A DNA stretch of 64,000 nt from Streptomyces sp. NBC_00250 (GTDB lineage Bacteria; Actinomycetota; Actinomycetes; Streptomycetales; Streptomycetaceae), in contig NZ_CP108088.1 of NCBI RefSeq assembly GCF_036192275.1, positions 2,480,001-2,544,000 on the forward strand, in the 5' to 3' direction. Every line of letters starts with the position of its first letter. The first letter of the stretch is position 1. Below are positions 62,529-64,000 of the stretch, piece by piece. The notes under the pieces were generated by a model. The model had not been told where the DNA came from. It made no database searches and saw nothing but the letters and a program-made list of their open reading frames with translations. The position numbers and the translations under genes were made by a program.

Positions 62529-64000
62529 TCAGTCGAGGTAGTCGCGCAGCACCTGCGAACGCGACGGGTGACGCAGCTTCGACATCGTCTTCGACTCGAT
62601 CTGACGGATCCGCTCGCGGGTCACGCCGTAGACCTTGCCGATCTCGTCCAGCGTCTTCGGCTGGCCGTCGGTGAGACCGAAGCGCATCGAGACGACGCCG
62701 GCCTCACGCTCGGAGAGCGTGTCGAGCACCGAGTGCAGCTGCTCCTGGAGGAGCGTGAAGCTCACCGCGTCGGCCGGAACGACCGCCTCGGAGTCCTCGA
62801 TCAGGTCGCCGAACTCGCTGTCGCCGTCCTCACCCAGCGGGGTGTGGAGGGAGATCGGCTCGCGGCCGTACTTCTGGACCTCGATGACCTTCTCAGGGGT
62901 CATGTCGAGCTCCTTGGCCAGCTCCTCCGGGGTGGGCTCACGGCCCAGGTCCTGGAGCATCTGGCGCTGCACGCGCGCGAGCTTGTTGATGACCTCGACC
63001 ATGTGCACCGGGATACGGATGGTGCGGGCCTGGTCGGCCATGGCGCGGGTGATCGCCTGACGGATCCACCAGGTGGCGTACGTGGAGAACTTGTAGCCCT
63101 TGGTGTAGTCGAACTTCTCGACCGCGCGGATCAGACCCAGGTTGCCCTCCTGGATCAGGTCCAGGAAGAGCATGCCGCGGCCGGTGTAGCGCTTGGCCAG
63201 GGAGACCACCAGACGGAGGTTGGCCTCCAGGAGGTGGTTCTTGGCGCGGCGGCCGTCCTCGGCGATGATCTCCAGCTCGCGCTTGAGCTTCGGCGCGAGC
63301 TTGTCCGAGTTGGCGAGCTTGTCCTCGGCGAACAGGCCGGCCTCGATGCGCTTGGCGAGCTCGACCTCCTGCTCGGCGTTGAGGAGCGGGACCTTGCCGA
63401 TCTGCTTCAGGTAGTCCTTGACCGGGTCGGCGGTGGCACCGGCGACGGCGACCTGCTGCGCCGGAGCGTCGTCCTCGTCCTCGTCGGACAGGACGAAGCC
63501 CTTGCTCTCGCCCTCGGTCTCTTCTTCCTCGCCCTTGCCGGGCGCGACGTCCTCGAGCAGCTCTTCGCCCTCGACGATCTCGTCGGCGTCCTTCTTGGAC
63601 GTGGTCTTCTTTGCCGCCGTCTTCTTCGCGACGGTCTTCTTGGCCACCGTCTTCTTGGCGACGGTCTTCTTCGCGGCCGCCTTCTTGGCGGCGGATCCGG
63701 CCTCGTCGGCCGGGTCTGCGCCCTCTGCCGCGGAGGCCGTGGCGGCCGTGACGGTCGTCTTCGTCACGGTCGTCCTGGCGGTGACGGTCTTGGTGGCGGT
63801 GCGCTTGGCCGGGCTCTTCGCTGCGACGCTCTTGCGGGCGCGCTTCGGCGACTCCGCTGCACTGACCATCAGCGTCACACCCTCTTCCTCGAGGATCTGA
63901 TTGAGGCTGCGCAGAACATTCTTCCACTGGGTTGGCGGAATCTGGTCAGCCTCGAAGGCCCGACGCACGTCATCGCCGGCGATCTGCCCATCAGCCTTTC
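62529..64000 (-). CDS. hrdB: Principal RNA polymerase sigma factor, partial (5' end beyond the right edge)
   Basis: About 490 residues are in the window, and the frame is still open at 64000 ([19 protein letters not shown]), so the apparent start at 63968 is not real. An N-terminal Lys/Ala-rich segment with repeated KKTVA units is followed by an acidic stretch. Region 1.2 is [21 protein letters not shown], region 2 [20 protein letters not shown] with the -10 recognition helix ([15 protein letters not shown]), and region 4.2 [18 protein letters not shown]. This is the essential sigma-70 factor of Streptomyces. The Lys/Ala region is typical of HrdB. Confidence 0.97.
   Translation of the reverse strand, partial: KADGQIAGDDVRRAFEADQIPPTQWKNVLRSLNQILEEEGVTLMVSAAESPKRARKSVAAKSPAKRTATKTVTARTTVTKTTVTAATASAAEGADPADEAGSAAKKAAAKKTVAKKTVAKKTVAKKTAAKKTTSKKDADEIVEGEELLEDVAPGKGEEEETEGESKGFVLSDEDEDDAPAQQVAVAGATADPVKDYLKQIGKVPLLNAEQEVELAKRIEAGLFAEDKLANSDKLAPKLKRELEIIAEDGRRAKNHLLEANLRLVVSLAKRYTGRGMLFLDLIQEGNLGLIRAVEKFDYTKGYKFSTYATWWIRQAITRAMADQARTIRIPVHMVEVINKLARVQRQMLQDLGREPTPEELAKELDMTPEKVIEVQKYGREPISLHTPLGEDGDSEFGDLIEDSEAVVPADAVSFTLLQEQLHSVLDTLSEREAGVVSMRFGLTDGQPKTLDEIGKVYGVTRERIRQIESKTMSKLRHPSRSQVLRDYLD

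Noticed and set aside
63900..63968. hrdB start at 63968
   Set aside because: The frame continues open to the window edge with residues typical of HrdB, so the true start lies outside.

Overview
The window is high-GC actinobacterial DNA and almost certainly a Streptomyces chromosome. The right half carries hrdB (principal sigma factor), parE and parC (topoisomerase IV), ptsH (HPr, with a DasR-type operator), a GNAT/acyl-CoA-synthetase acetyltransferase, thymidine kinase and an M23 peptidase behind a c-di-AMP (ydaO) riboswitch. This is the conserved hrdB-ptsH core neighbourhood as I know it from Streptomyces. No tRNA, rRNA, CRISPR array or recognisable transposase was seen.

Left part, from the left edge to about 35.4 kb: a nonribosomal peptide gene cluster, mostly on the minus strand. 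Read in transcription order (right to left), it has glutamate mutase small and large subunits (Glu to 3-methylaspartate), a class II tRNA-synthetase-like asparagine synthetase, a stand-alone FMN glutamate-synthase-like enzyme, and two NRPS genes. NRPS1 is A-T/C-A-T/C-A-T and NRPS2 is C-A-T/C-A-T/C-A-T-TE, six modules in all with no epimerase or methyltransferase domain. A strong hairpin follows. A second set then encodes a GHMP (threonine-type) kinase, a cysteine-synthase-like PLP enzyme, an ATP-grasp ligase, an argininosuccinate-lyase-like enzyme and an MFS exporter cut by the window edge. Kinase + PLP synthase + lyase is the gene logic known for 2,3-diaminobutyrate in friulimicin and pacidamycin-type clusters. 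To the right lie an 89-aa protein of unknown function, an MbtH-like protein, an atypical carbamoyltransferase, an XRE-NB-ARC regulator and an AfsR/SARP regulator with an in-frame TTA (bldA-dependent) codon. The predicted product is a hexapeptide with two pairs of identical building blocks (1=2 and 5=6) and probably aliphatic residues at 3 and 4. I do not recognise a known compound.

35.4-36.7 kb is a transition zone: a G-rich tract, a secreted protein made of five 19-residue repeats, a tandem DNA repeat and a small unknown gene.

36.7-64 kb is housekeeping: tdk, a phosphodiesterase-like enzyme, a DUF5998 protein, the Pat-like acetyltransferase, ptsH, a GntR regulator, the M23 peptidase with riboswitch, a paired M16 protease (catalytic and non-catalytic subunits), parC, a CobW-type GTPase, a CitA/CitB-like two-component pair, an acetate-type symporter with its DUF485 partner, a NarL-type two-component pair, parE, a DUF7455 zinc-ribbon protein, a trypsin-like protease, and hrdB cut by the right edge.

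A recurring oddity is short in-frame tandem repeats at or near gene ends (about 0.85, 2.4, 3.7, 36.1, 53.3 and 57.1 kb), which look like replication slippage. The NRPS genes contain long, nearly identical blocks exactly one module apart, pointing to recent module duplication or gene conversion.
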